Assembly: GCA_003553565.1 (NCBI GenBank)
Contig: PWER01000097.1
Span: 1-64,000, forward strand
Source of the DNA: Nitriliruptoria bacterium
GTDB lineage: Bacteria; Actinomycetota; Nitriliruptoria; Euzebyales; Egibacteraceae
DNA: 64,000 nucleotides
Reading direction: 5' to 3'
Shown: piece after piece, positions 45,685 to 54,851 of the stretch
How the letters are laid out: every line of letters begins with the position of its first letter
Position numbering within the stretch: position 1 is the stretch's first letter
Notes under the pieces: generated by a model
What the model saw: only the letters and a program-made list of their open reading frames with translations
Databases searched by the model: none
What the model was told of the DNA's origin: nothing
Made by a program: the position numbers and the translations under genes

Positions 45685-46113
45685 ATGGCCGCTGCTCGCG
45701 AGGTCGCCGCGCCCGAGGTCGCCGTCGGGGCGGTCGTGGTGGTGGGGGGCCGCCTGCTGCTGGTGCGCCGGGGTCACGAGCCCGAGGCCGGGCGCTGGTC
45801 GCTGCCTGGCGGGCGGGTGCGCCCCGGCGAGCCCGCCGCCGACGCAGCGGTGCGCGAGCTCGCCGAGGAGACCGGGGTGCGGGGTCAGGCCACCGGCCTG
45901 TGCGGCTACGCCGAGCGCATCGACGCCGCCCACCACTTCGTGATCCTGGACTTCTGGGTCACCGTCGAGGACCACGCCCACGCCGCGGCCGCCGACGACG
46001 CCGACGACCTCACGTGGGCGAGCGCCGCCGATCTGGGGGCGCTGCCGCTGGCGGCCGGGCTCGCCGACTGGCTCACGCGGCACGGTGTGGCCGCAGGGCT
46101 CGCGCAGCGCTGA
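45685..46113 (+). CDS. NUDIX hydrolase (8-oxo-dGTPase/ADP-ribose type)
   Basis: A 142-residue NUDIX protein, complete and close to the usual length of MutT-like enzymes. The Nudix box reads [24 protein letters not shown], matching GX5EX7REUXEEXGU. N-terminal [32 protein letters not shown] and the late [13 protein letters not shown] are typical. It hydrolyses nucleotide diphosphates linked to another group; the specific substrate is not decided by sequence. It may remove oxidised nucleotides. The gene is divergent from the FHA-LuxR gene and convergent with the alpha/beta-hydrolase gene, which begins 18 nt downstream on the other strand. Confidence 0.92.
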   Translation: MAAAREVAAPEVAVGAVVVVGGRLLLVRRGHEPEAGRWSLPGGRVRPGEPAADAAVRELAEETGVRGQATGLCGYAERIDAAHHFVILDFWVTVEDHAHAAAADDADDLTWASAADLGALPLAAGLADWLTRHGVAAGLAQR

Positions 46114-46131
46114 CGCGCCGCGGCCAGGCCC

Positions 46132-47061
46132 TCAGCGCACCCGCCGCCGCAGGAACGAGGCCACCGCTGCGCACAGCGCGTCGGGATGGTCGAGGAGCAG
46201 CTGGTGGCTGCCGCCGGGCAGCTGCCAGGTCGCATGCGGGGCGGTGAGCCGCCCCGCGACGCGGCGCAGCATCGTGGCCGGGGTCGTGCGGTCGGCGGTG
46301 CCGGCGACCAGCAGCGTCGGCGCGCGCGCAGCGGCGACGTCGGGCTTGTCGGCGGGCTCGAGCAGCAGCTCGCCGAGCGCGCCCAGCGGGTAGCGCCGCA
46401 CCGCCTGGGGATGACGCCACAGCCGCAGCGCGGTGCGACGGTGCTCCGACAGCGCCGCCCGGTCGAGCAGCAGCCCCACTGGCACCGGGAGACCGTCGAC
46501 GCGGCCGTCCAGCCACCGCCGCGCGCGGGCGGCGGTGGGCAGCAGCGCCTGTGCGGGCAGCCGGGCCGAGGCGGCGCGCACATCGCGCAGGTCGATCGGT
46601 GACTGCGCCACGACGGCGCTCACGCGCCGGTCCTCGATCCCCCCGTAGAGCGCCAGCGTGCCGCCGAGCCCCACGCCCAGCAGCACCACGGGCCGGTGCC
46701 AGCGCTCCTGCGCCGCGCTGATCGCGGCGCTCACCGCGCGCATCGCGCCGGGGTAGTCGAGCCAGCCGCGTCGCCCACCGCTGCGCCCGTGCCCGGGCCA
46801 GTCGAGCGCTGCCACCGGCGCGCCGGCTGCGGCGAGCCGCGCGAAGGGGTCGATCCCGCGGCGGGCCTGGCGCAACGGGTCGACGCCGGTGACCAGCCCG
46901 TGCAGCACCAGCACCGCGGGAGCTGCGGGCACCCCGCCCGAGGGCTCATACCAGCGCAGCCGCAGGCTCACCCCCTGGGCATCGATCCAGGCGTCCCCGG
47001 AGCCGTCGGCGGGTGACGATGGTGCGCCCGCTGCGGCACGGGCACGAGGGCTGGGGGGCAC
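46132..47061 (-). CDS. alpha/beta-hydrolase fold protein lacking the nucleophile serine
   Basis: A 309-residue alpha/beta-hydrolase of the serine aminopeptidase/monoglyceride lipase-like group. Fold landmarks are AVLVLHGLVTGVDPL, AALDWPGHGRSGG and the terminal GGSHQLLLDHPDAL with the catalytic His. At the nucleophile elbow the sequence is LLGVGLGGTL (residues 128-136), so Gly131 replaces the expected Ser, while the elbow is otherwise normal (GxSxG). It may be a catalytically dead member, or use another nucleophile. The DNA codon is GGG, and I find no nearby frameshift. The GTG start has GGAGG just upstream. Convergent with the NUDIX gene, divergent from the repeat-protein gene. Confidence 0.75.
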   Translation of the reverse strand: MPPSPRARAAAGAPSSPADGSGDAWIDAQGVSLRLRWYEPSGGVPAAPAVLVLHGLVTGVDPLRQARRGIDPFARLAAAGAPVAALDWPGHGRSGGRRGWLDYPGAMRAVSAAISAAQERWHRPVVLLGVGLGGTLALYGGIEDRRVSAVVAQSPIDLRDVRAASARLPAQALLPTAARARRWLDGRVDGLPVPVGLLLDRAALSEHRRTALRLWRHPQAVRRYPLGALGELLLEPADKPDVAAARAPTLLVAGTADRTTPATMLRRVAGRLTAPHATWQLPGGSHQLLLDHPDALCAAVASFLRRRVR

Positions 47062-47092
47062 GGCGCCTCCTGGGCTCGACGGCGGCCCCCGG

Positions 47093-47098
47093 TATACT
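47093..47098 (+). promoter_or_regulatory. -10 hexamer TATACT upstream of the 47.2-kb gene
   Basis: The best sigma-70-like -10 in the window (CGGTATACTG). It is 69 nt before the ATG of the repeat-protein gene and predicts a leader of about 60 nt with GAGGAG before the start. Confidence 0.5.
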
Positions 47099-47167
47099 GC
47101 CTGATCGCCGTGCGGCAGCGCAGATCGCCCACGGTGGCGGCGACCGAACCGGACGAGGAGCGCCTGC

Positions 47168-48445
47168 ATGGCACCCGCCGACCTGCACGACGCGCTGGTG
47201 CTCGATCAGGAGCTGTACCAGGACGACGAGCCGGCTCCCGGCACGCGCGAGTCGGTCGTGCGCGTCGCAGGCGTGCTGCCCGGACCCATCAAGCCAGCTG
47301 CGATCGTGCGCGCCTACACGGGCCCGCCGGGGTCCTACCGCGAGCAGCTGGCCATCACCGACCCCGACGGTCGCGAGGTCTACCGCGCCCCCGCGCGTCG
47401 GGTCACCCTGACCGGGCAGGTCACCGAGGATCGCTTCGTGTCGCGGGTCGACGACCTCGTCATCCACCACAGCGGGGAGCACACCGCCCACTTCGAGATC
47501 GACGGGGAGCCCGCGGGCTCGGTGCGAGTGACGCCCGAGGCCGCCCAGGGTGGCGATGTGCGCACCGCTGTGGAGCAGACCGTTGCCAGCGCCCTGAAGA
47601 AGGGCGACATCCTGTGGGTGACCGTCCCCGGGGCGGGCGCGCCGCGCACCAAGCGCGAGGCCAAGAAGGGCGTGCGCCGCGACCACTCGCAGGCGGTGTG
47701 GTTCGTGTGGGAGCCGCCGACGGTCTACGTGCTCGACGGGCCCACCGAGCAGCAGGTCCGCGGACTGCGCCGCGCGCGCGAGGTCTGGCTGACCGTGCGC
47801 TCCAAGGATGTGCGCTCGGCGATCGCCGAGGTGCCGGCCGAGGTGGCCATCCTGCCCAAGGACGAGACCTGGGAGCGCATCGCGCGGTCGATGCTCGGCG
47901 AGCGCCTCAACCTGCTCGACGACGACGAGGCGCTCGCGCGCTGGCGCGAGCAGTGCGAGATCGTGGCCCTGACCTGCCGCTTCCGTGAGCAGGCCGAGGA
48001 GCCTGCGCACGCGCAGGCGCCGGCCCAGCCGGCCGCGGCCGAGACCCCCGCTGCTGCCGCGCAGGCGCCCGCGGAGGCCGCCCAGCCGACGTCGGCCGCC
48101 CAGGCGACGCCGGCCGCGGACCTCGACCAGGAGACCTTCGACCGCCTGATCGCCGAGGGCAAGCCCGAGCGGGTGGCCAAGGCCAAGGCGAAGGCGGCTG
48201 CGGCGAAGAAGCGCAAGCAGGCGCCGTCAGAGAGCGAGGGCTCGGCGCAGCCGCAGCCCGACCAGAGCGAGGGCTCGGCGCAGCCGCAGCCCGACCAGAG
48301 CGAGGGCTCGGCGCAGCCGCAGCCCGCGCCCGATGGCGTCGATCAGGAGACCTACGACCGCCTGCTCGCCGAGGGCCACCCCGAGCGGGTGGCGCTGGCC
48401 AAGGCCAAGCGCGCCTTCATCAAGCAGCAGCGCCAGGGCTCGTAG
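47168..48445 (+). CDS. uncharacterised protein with a possible PPOX-like domain and duplicated C-terminal motif
   Basis: A 425-residue protein. Residues 1-120 form a beta-rich domain. The middle part (about 130-280) has VYVLDGPTEQQVRGLRRAREVWLTVRSKDVRSAIAEV and a late RLNLLDDDEALARWREQCEIVAL, loosely like the actinobacterial pyridoxamine-phosphate-oxidase-like family. That link is weak. The C-terminal third is a linker (Ala/Pro/Gln-rich, with SEGSAQPQPDQ three times). It separates two copies of a motif DQETFDRLIAEGKPERVAKA and DQETYDRLLAEGHPERVALA (about 318-337 and 395-414). Each motif resembles a short helical hook. No membrane segment is seen. A good GAGGAG ribosome-binding site precedes the ATG. 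Confidence 0.8.
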   Translation: MAPADLHDALVLDQELYQDDEPAPGTRESVVRVAGVLPGPIKPAAIVRAYTGPPGSYREQLAITDPDGREVYRAPARRVTLTGQVTEDRFVSRVDDLVIHHSGEHTAHFEIDGEPAGSVRVTPEAAQGGDVRTAVEQTVASALKKGDILWVTVPGAGAPRTKREAKKGVRRDHSQAVWFVWEPPTVYVLDGPTEQQVRGLRRAREVWLTVRSKDVRSAIAEVPAEVAILPKDETWERIARSMLGERLNLLDDDEALARWREQCEIVALTCRFREQAEEPAHAQAPAQPAAAETPAAAAQAPAEAAQPTSAAQATPAADLDQETFDRLIAEGKPERVAKAKAKAAAAKKRKQAPSESEGSAQPQPDQSEGSAQPQPDQSEGSAQPQPAPDGVDQETYDRLLAEGHPERVALAKAKRAFIKQQRQGS

Positions 48446-48599
48446 CGGGGCGACGTGCGAGCGCGCACCGCCGAGCCGGTGCGTCGCCGCAGGGGCGCCG
48501 ATACGCTCGCGCCAGGATGCGAGCGCACCATCGGCGCTCGCGGACGGCGAGCCACCGCCCGCGAGAGCAGGCGCTCGCCCGCGACCCTGGGAGGCTCCT

Positions 48600-49721
48600 G
48601 TGGCCACGTCAGCAGAGCTGCGCGAGGCGATCGCCGCGCTGAGAGATCCGTTGCTCGATCACACGCTGGGCGAGCTGGACGCGGTGGCCGTCGCCGAGGT
48701 CACCGACGACGGCTCGGCCCAGGTGACGCTGCGCCTGCCGGTGCCGGGCTATCCCGCCGAGGGGGCGCTGCGCGAGGCCGCGGCCGCTGCCGCCCGCGAC
48801 CTGGGGCTCGAACAGGTGGCGGTGGACATCGGCATCATGACCGAGGAGCAGCGCCAGGCCGCTGTCGCCAAGGCGAAGAGCAAGCGCCCCAGCGGCGGTG
48901 GGGGCGACGAGGGCGATATCCCGTTCAACTCGGTGGAGTCGACCACCAAGGTCATCGCGGTGGCCTCGGGCAAGGGTGGGGTCGGCAAGAGCTCGATCAC
49001 CACCAACCTGGCGTGCGCGCTGGCCGAGGAGGGCTACCGCGTCGGGATCATGGACGCCGACATCTGGGGCTACTCGATCCCCCGGATGATGGGGGCGGGC
49101 GGCAAGCCCGTCGCGTTCGACGATCTGGTCCTGCCCCTGCTGGCCCATGGCGTGAAGGTGATCTCGATCGGCTTCTTCGTCGACAGCGAGCGACCGGTCA
49201 TCTGGCGCGGGCCGATGCTGCACCGTGCGCTCCAGCAGTTCCTCTCCGACGTGCACTGGGGCGAGGTCGACTTCCTGCTGTGCGACCTGCCGCCGGGCAC
49301 CGGCGACATCGCCATCTCGCTGGCCCAGATGCTGCCGAACGCCGACATGCTCGTGGTGACCACGCCCCAGCCGGCGGCACAGCGGGTGGCGCTGCGCGCC
49401 GGGCAGACCACGGCTCAGACCGGCATGAAGGTCAGCGGGGTCATCGAGAACATGGCCACGTTCATCGCGCCTGACACCGGCCGCGAGTACGCCATCTTCG
49501 GTGAGGGCGGCGGCGAGCTCCTCGCCGAGGAGCTGTCCACCGAGCTGCTCGGCTCGATCCCGATCGACCCGCGGCTGCGGGAGGGCGCCGACGACGGGCG
49601 CCCACTGGTGCTGGGCGAGCCCGACGCCCCCGCCAGCAAGGCCGTCAGGGCGATCGCGCAGCACCTGTCCAAGCAGGGCACCTCCCTGGTCGGCAAGAGC
49701 CTCCCGCTGCAGATGGGCTGA
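48600..49721 (+). CDS. mrp: Mrp/NBP35-type Fe-S cluster carrier ATPase
   Basis: A 373-residue P-loop ATPase that carries and transfers iron-sulfur clusters. The N-terminal MIP18-like (DUF59) domain (1-95) has LLDHTLGELDAVAVAEVTDD and LPVPGYPAEGALREAAAA. The ATPase part has ASGKGGVGKSSITTNLA (Walker A, KGGVGKS at 125-131), MDADIWGYSIPRMMG, LLCDLPPGTGDI and VTTPQPAAQRVALRAG. The two-cysteine motif that binds a bridging cluster in many Mrp proteins is not obvious here (IENMATFIAPDTG has no CxxC). Start is GTG with GGGAGG five bases before it. Mrp lies near htrA-tatB in Mycobacterium too. Its 3' end overlaps the PAP2 gene on the other strand by 77 bases. Confidence 0.93.
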   Translation: MATSAELREAIAALRDPLLDHTLGELDAVAVAEVTDDGSAQVTLRLPVPGYPAEGALREAAAAAARDLGLEQVAVDIGIMTEEQRQAAVAKAKSKRPSGGGGDEGDIPFNSVESTTKVIAVASGKGGVGKSSITTNLACALAEEGYRVGIMDADIWGYSIPRMMGAGGKPVAFDDLVLPLLAHGVKVISIGFFVDSERPVIWRGPMLHRALQQFLSDVHWGEVDFLLCDLPPGTGDIAISLAQMLPNADMLVVTTPQPAAQRVALRAGQTTAQTGMKVSGVIENMATFIAPDTGREYAIFGEGGGELLAEELSTELLGSIPIDPRLREGADDGRPLVLGEPDAPASKAVRAIAQHLSKQGTSLVGKSLPLQMG

Positions 49722-50379
49722 CGCCCACCGCCGCGGGGGCGCTGGCGCGCACACCGCGGATCAGGCGGCGTGCCGCCGCCCGTGTGATGCGGGCGTGCGC
49801 CCCGCGCCAGCCCGCGCTGACCAGCAGCCCGAGGCCTGCGCCGGCGAGCACGTCGCTGGGGTAGTGCACACCGACGTGGACGCGCGTAGCGGCCACATGG
49901 GCGGCGACGGCCGGCAGCGCCGCGCGCACCACCGGCGCCTCGGCGCGCTCGGCGAGCAGCGTCGACCAGGCCGCAGCCACCGCTGCATGGCCCGAGGGGA
50001 ACGACGAGCCCGACGGCGGGCGCAGCAGCCGGCGCACACCGTCGGCCTCGTAGGGTCGCGCTCGGTCCAGCAGCCGCTTGCTCCGCTGCGACAGGCCCCA
50101 GGCGGCCACGCCGACGGCGAGCGCATCGGCGGCGTCGTCGCGATGTCCCGCGGCGGCCAGGACCCCTGCCATCCCCGCGACCGCGTAGAGGCTGCCGAGG
50201 TCGGTGGTGCCCACCGCGAGCCGATCACCGCGCGCGCCGACCGCGCCGCGCAGCGCCGCGCCGGCGCGCACATCCAGCGCGCGGCCCTGTGGCCAGCGGA
50301 CCAGGGCGACGCTGACGCCCAGCAGCGCGGCTCCGAGCAGCGCGCGTCGCAGCGGCGGCCGCGGCGCGCGGCCGCTCAC
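49645..50379 (-). CDS. PAP2-superfamily phosphatase
   Basis: A 244-residue membrane phosphatase of the PAP2 type, with about five helices. The three active-site motifs are KRLLDRARP (C1), PSGH (C2, in FPSGHAAVAAAW) and TRVHVGVHYPSD (C3). C3 usually begins with Ser-Arg; here it begins with Thr-Arg, a mild change. It probably dephosphorylates a lipid phosphate such as undecaprenyl pyrophosphate or phosphatidic acid. The last roughly 25 residues (GVSPSAAGGSCRPGRC and onward) are antisense to mrp and are unlikely to be ancestral. The GTG start overlaps the tatB stop (GTGA), so it belongs to the tatB operon. Confidence 0.88.
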   Translation of the reverse strand: MSGRAPRPPLRRALLGAALLGVSVALVRWPQGRALDVRAGAALRGAVGARGDRLAVGTTDLGSLYAVAGMAGVLAAAGHRDDAADALAVGVAAWGLSQRSKRLLDRARPYEADGVRRLLRPPSGSSFPSGHAAVAAAWSTLLAERAEAPVVRAALPAVAAHVAATRVHVGVHYPSDVLAGAGLGLLVSAGWRGAHARITRAAARRLIRGVRASAPAAVGVSPSAAGGSCRPGRCPAWTGAARSP

Positions 50380-50861
50380 GTGGCGTCGGGATCGAACGGT
50401 GCCGGTCCGGCAGCCACCGGCTGGGCCGCGGCACCCTCGTCGGTGGGCTCGGTCGGCTCCTCGGCGGCCTCGGGGTGGCCGTGATCACCGGCGTCGTCAT
50501 CGTCGGTGGACGCGGCGCGCGCGCCCTGATCGCCGTCGTCGGAGACGGCATCGGACATGATCGAGCCGGCCGCGGCAGCGGCGATGCCGCGGGCGCTGCG
50601 CGGCGGGCGCTTGACGCTGCCGCGGATGTCGGCGGCGCGGCGCAGCTCCTCGCTCTCGCCGCGCAGGTCCCGCGCGACCTCTTGGAGCTCGTCGAGCTCG
50701 CCGGTCTCCTTGAGCTCCCGCACCGCGGCGCGCGCCTCACGGCGCAGGCCGCCCAGCGTCTTGCCCGCGCTGCGCAGCATCCCCGGCAGCTTGTCGGGCC
50801 CGAAGATCAGCAGTGCGAGCACCGCCAGCGCGACCAGCTCCCAGAGACCGGGGGTGCTCAT
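50376..50861 (-). CDS. tatB: TatB-like twin-arginine translocase component
   Basis: A 161-residue protein with a short N-terminal membrane helix (LWELVALAVLALLIFGPDKLP). An amphipathic helix follows (MLRSAGKTLGGLRREARAAVRELKE), the arrangement of TatA/TatB. The FGPDKLP hinge is the Tat family signature. The long charged C-terminus (Glu/Asp/Ala/Pro-rich, about residues 90-161) favours TatB over TatA. It helps recruit Tat substrates to the TatC receptor for export of folded proteins. It follows htrA on the same strand, as in the mycobacterial sigE-rseA-htrA-tatB block. tatA and tatC are not in the window. Confidence 0.88.
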   Translation of the reverse strand: MSTPGLWELVALAVLALLIFGPDKLPGMLRSAGKTLGGLRREARAAVRELKETGELDELQEVARDLRGESEELRRAADIRGSVKRPPRSARGIAAAAAGSIMSDAVSDDGDQGARAASTDDDDAGDHGHPEAAEEPTEPTDEGAAAQPVAAGPAPFDPDAT

Positions 50862-50898
50862 GCTCGTCCTCTCCCTCGTCGCCTGCGGTGCGGCGGCC

Positions 50899-52077
<1,179 letters not shown>

Positions 52078-52158
52078 GCGCCCGGCGCGGCTGCCCAGCC
52101 TAGGCCGCGCGCGCCGCGTGGGTCGCCGGCGTCGGGGCGTCGCTGGCCGCACCCGGTG

Positions 52159-52199
52159 CGTCCGAGCTGCACCGCCATCACGGTCCGTCCGAGCTGCAC
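52159..52199. repeat. short direct repeat (27-nt period) between rseB-like and htrA
   Basis: The 14-mer CGTCCGAGCTGCAC occurs at 52159-52172 and 52186-52199. It lies just downstream of the rseB-like stop codon and upstream of the htrA start on the same strand, in the 126-nt spacer of the sigE operon. Confidence 0.8.
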
Positions 52200-52203
52200 G
52201 CCC

Positions 52204-52923
52204 TCAGCGGACAAGGCGCAGCCATCCCTCCACCAGGCGCATGAGCGGTCGCAGCAGCGGCCGCTCCACCGGGGCGGCGTCGGGCGGGGGGAGCCCGGCC
52301 GTCGCACGCGCCAGGTCCTCGGCGGAGGCGCCGCCCACCGCGATGTAGACGGTCCCCTCCGCCTCCCAGGCGCGCCGGGGCGGGGAGGCCTCCGGCCACC
52401 ACCAGGCCTGACGCCCGCGCTCGGGGGTCGCGTCGGCCAGCAGCCCCCTGTGCTCCACCGAGCCCCGCCGCTGGAACACCGACACCCGCTCCTCGTCGCG
52501 CACGTAGAGGACCTGGAGCAGGCCCTGGGGCTGCGCGCCGTCCTCCAGGGTGCGCAGCTCGGCGAAGGTGTAGCCGCCCGGAAGCTCCTCTGGCACCGAC
52601 CACCCGGCCCGGCGCAGGGCGCGGGCTCGGTGGCGGTCACCACGGCTGGCGCCGGTCTCGGCACGGGGGGTGGTGCGGGTCGTGATGGCCCCGCTCGCCG
52701 CGCGGCCGTGGGCGAGCACCGCCGCGCGCCCGAGCACGAGCATCGCGCTGTGGTCGCGGCCAGGCAGCAGCCCCGGCGCGGGCTCAGCAGAGGTCACCGC
52801 CTCGGTGCGGGCAGTCAGGCAGGCCGGCTCGCCCTCGACGCTCACCGCCGCGGCGCTCGGGGCGGCGGCGGCGACCACGAGCCCCACCGCGCCCACCAGC
52901 ACCGACCAGCGCCTGCTCCTCAC
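52204..52923 (-). CDS. RseB/MucB-like secreted regulator of SigE
   Basis: A 239-residue exported protein with a signal peptide (MRSRRWSVLVGAVGLVVAAA, then PSAAAVS). From about residue 105 it resembles the C-terminal domain of RseB/MucB: RRAGWSVPEELPGGYTFAELRTL, LLQVLYVRDEERVSVFQRRG, then TVYIAVGGASAEDLARATAGL. In proteobacteria RseB binds the anti-sigma factor and senses mislocalised lipids or peptides. The position between rseA and htrA here strongly suggests that role. Mycobacterium lacks this gene. The GTG start overlaps the rseA stop. The fit in its N-terminal half is weak, so the call rests mainly on the C-terminal region. Confidence 0.65.
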   Translation of the reverse strand: MRSRRWSVLVGAVGLVVAAAAPSAAAVSVEGEPACLTARTEAVTSAEPAPGLLPGRDHSAMLVLGRAAVLAHGRAASGAITTRTTPRAETGASRGDRHRARALRRAGWSVPEELPGGYTFAELRTLEDGAQPQGLLQVLYVRDEERVSVFQRRGSVEHRGLLADATPERGRQAWWWPEASPPRRAWEAEGTVYIAVGGASAEDLARATAGLPPPDAAPVERPLLRPLMRLVEGWLRLVR

Positions 52924-53336
52924 GGCGCGGTCGCCTCCTCCGGCGCGTCGATGACCGACAGGTGCTCGCTGACCAGGTCGTCGATGCTCGCCCGCGCCGA
53001 GGTGTCCGAGGGATCGGGATCGTCATCAGCGCCGACGAACGCGCCGGTGGTCAGCGCCACCGCGACCGCGGCGACGGTGAGGCCGCGCCGCGCTCGCTGG
53101 CGGCTGCGGTCCCGCGCGGCGGCGCGGTGGAGCTGCCAGGTGAGCCCATGTGGCGCGCGGCGCGCGGGCAGGCTGCGCAGGAGGCTGCGGAGCTCGGCCA
53201 GCCGCGCTTGCTCGGCACGGCACGCCTCGCACACCGCGAGGTGCGCGTCCACGACCCGCTGGTCTGGCGCCGGCAGCTCGCCGTCCAGGTGCGCCGACAG
53301 CAGGACCTCGACGCCGCGGCAGTCAGGCATGGCCAC
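52920..53336 (-). CDS. rseA: zinc-binding anti-sigma factor RseA
   Basis: A 138-residue anti-sigma factor. The ZAS motif HLAVCEAC (His32, Cys36, Cys39) near the N-terminus is preceded by LLSAHLDGELPAPDQRVVDA, the standard sigma-binding region. A membrane helix near 85-102 (RGLTVAAVAVALTTGAFV) holds it in the cytoplasmic membrane, with a short acidic outside tail. The zinc finger should release SigE upon thiol oxidation or proteolysis. Its start overlaps the end of sigE by 14 bases and its stop overlaps the rseB-like gene, so the three genes form a coupled series. Confidence 0.93.
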   Translation of the reverse strand: MAMPDCRGVEVLLSAHLDGELPAPDQRVVDAHLAVCEACRAEQARLAELRSLLRSLPARRAPHGLTWQLHRAAARDRSRQRARRGLTVAAVAVALTTGAFVGADDDPDPSDTSARASIDDLVSEHLSVIDAPEEATAP

Positions 53337-54015
53337 CTCCGCCGCGCGTGTGCGCCACCGGGCCCGCGTCAGCCGCGTCAGCCGGATCCGGACCGCCCGC
53401 GTCGGCTGCCTGCTCGGCCGTCTCGTCTGCGAGGGCGTCCGCCCCGGACTCGAGCAGCTGCCGCAGCTGGCGGCGCCCGCGGTGGATCCGCGAGCGCACG
53501 GTGCCCAGCGGCCAGCCGGTGGTGGCTGCGACCTCGTCGTAGGTCAGCCCCTCGACGTCGCACAGCACCACAGCCAAGCGATAGTGCGGCGGCAGGGAGG
53601 CCAGCGCGCGATCGAGCCGGGCCTCGAAGGTGCTGCGGTCGATCAGGTCGGCGGGCCCCGGCTCGGAGGAGACCGGGTGCCGCCACTCCTCGTCGGCCAG
53701 CGGCTCGAAGCGCACCCGCTTGCGGCGCCTCATCCGGTCCAGGAACAGGTTCTTGGTGATGCGGTAGAGCCACCCCTCGAAGGTGCCGGGACGGTAGGTG
53801 TGCAGACTGCGCAGCACCCGCACGAACACGTCTTGGCTGAGGTCCGCGGCCTCCTCGGCGTTGCCGGTGAGGCGGTAGGCCATGGTGTAGATGGCGTCGC
53901 CGTAGCCCTCGGCGACCTCTTCCCAGCTGGGTGCGCGCCCGGCGTCCTGCCCGTCGGGCTGGGCGTCGACCGGCTCGGCGGGATCAGCCGCGCCGGCCTC
54001 GTCTGGCTCGGCCAT
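53323..54015 (-). CDS. sigE: ECF sigma factor SigE
   Basis: A 230-residue ECF sigma factor. Region 2 runs YGDAIYTMAYRLTGNAEEAADLSQDVFVRVLRSLHTYRPG...GWLYRITKNLFLDRMRRRKRV, and region 4 runs ASLPPHYRLAVVLCDVEGLTYDEVAATTGWPLGTVRSRIHRGRRQL. The tail after region 4 is Glu/Asp/Ala-rich. The synteny sigE-rseA-htrA-tatB-mrp, with the divergent O-methyltransferase, is the same as around Mycobacterium Rv1221, so SigE is the best name. It directs the envelope and heat/oxidative stress regulon. The ATG was chosen after a minus-strand CATACT hexamer six bases upstream. That would make this gene leaderless too. Confidence 0.93.
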   Translation of the reverse strand: MAEPDEAGAADPAEPVDAQPDGQDAGRAPSWEEVAEGYGDAIYTMAYRLTGNAEEAADLSQDVFVRVLRSLHTYRPGTFEGWLYRITKNLFLDRMRRRKRVRFEPLADEEWRHPVSSEPGPADLIDRSTFEARLDRALASLPPHYRLAVVLCDVEGLTYDEVAATTGWPLGTVRSRIHRGRRQLRQLLESGADALADETAEQAADAGGPDPADAADAGPVAHTRGGGGHA

Positions 54016-54058
54016 GGCTCCAGTATGGGACAGTCCGCGCGAGCACGCGCGCAACCGA

Positions 54059-54090
54059 CTGCTGGCAGGCGCAGCTGCTAGCAGGCGCAG
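54059..54090. repeat. tandem duplication, 16-bp unit x2
   Basis: Two adjacent copies (54059-54074 and 54075-54090) starting CTGCT, with one G/A difference, in the divergent spacer between sigE and the O-methyltransferase gene. Confidence 0.85.
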
Positions 54091-54181
54091 CGCCCGCCGC
54101 ACGGCCCGGCCGCTGGTCACCGCGTGGCCGCCTCGGCTAGGGTCCGCACCACCACGCGCCCATCCGAGGAGCTCCCCGCCG

Positions 54182-54817
54182 ATGCCGTCCGCCGCCGAGA
54201 TCGCTCGCTACCTGGAGGGCCTGCGCGAGCCCGAGGACGAGCCGCTGCGCGCAGCGCGCGCCCGCGCCGAGGAGGCCGACCTCGCCCCGGTATCCCCCGA
54301 GGAGGGGGCGCTGCTGCGGTGGCTGGTGCGGGTGAGCGGCGCCCGCCAGATGGTCGAGGTCGGCTCCGGGGGCGGCGCCTCCGGCCTCTGGCTGCTAGGC
54401 GGTGGTGGCCCCAGGGCGGCGCTGACCACCGTCGAGGAGGACCCCGAGGTCCGTCAGCTGGCCCTGCGCGCCTTCGCTGACGCCGGGGTCGGCGACCGGG
54501 TCCGCTCCATCGAGGGCGCCCCGTCGACGGTGCTGCCGCGCCTGGCGGATCAGGGCTACGACCTCCTGCTGCTAGCCGGCGACCCCTCCGAGCACCTCGA
54601 CCACCTCGAGCACGCGCGCCGCCTGCTGCGCCCCGGGGGGCTGCTGCTGGTCCACGATGCGCTGGCGGGCGGGCACGTCGCCGATGTGGCCGCCGACGAT
54701 CCCGCGGTGGAGGGGCTGCGCGCCGTCAACGCCGCCGTGGTCGAGGACCCCGCCCTGCACGCCCAGGTGCTGCCCACCAGCGCGGCGCTGCTCGCCGCCC
54801 TGCACGACCCCACCTGA
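54182..54817 (+). CDS. class I O-methyltransferase (catechol-O-methyltransferase-like)
   Basis: A 211-residue SAM-dependent methyltransferase. The cofactor motif MVEVGSGGGASGLWL is near residue 57-71, then TTVEEDPEVRQLALRAFADAG, and YDLLLLAGDPSEHLDHLEHARRLLRPGG with the late LLVHDALAGG. The short length and the LLVHDALAGGHV region match the plant/bacterial CCoAOMT type, here with Ala-Gly where many members have a metal-binding Asp. Mycobacterium has such a gene (Rv1220c) divergent from sigE, exactly as here, so the position is conserved. The natural substrate is unknown. GAGGAGC lies about 12 bases before the ATG. Confidence 0.9.
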   Translation: MPSAAEIARYLEGLREPEDEPLRAARARAEEADLAPVSPEEGALLRWLVRVSGARQMVEVGSGGGASGLWLLGGGGPRAALTTVEEDPEVRQLALRAFADAGVGDRVRSIEGAPSTVLPRLADQGYDLLLLAGDPSEHLDHLEHARRLLRPGGLLLVHDALAGGHVADVAADDPAVEGLRAVNAAVVEDPALHAQVLPTSAALLAALHDPT

Positions 54818-54851
54818 CCTGGCCCCAAGCGACCGCCCAAGGAGCCCGACC

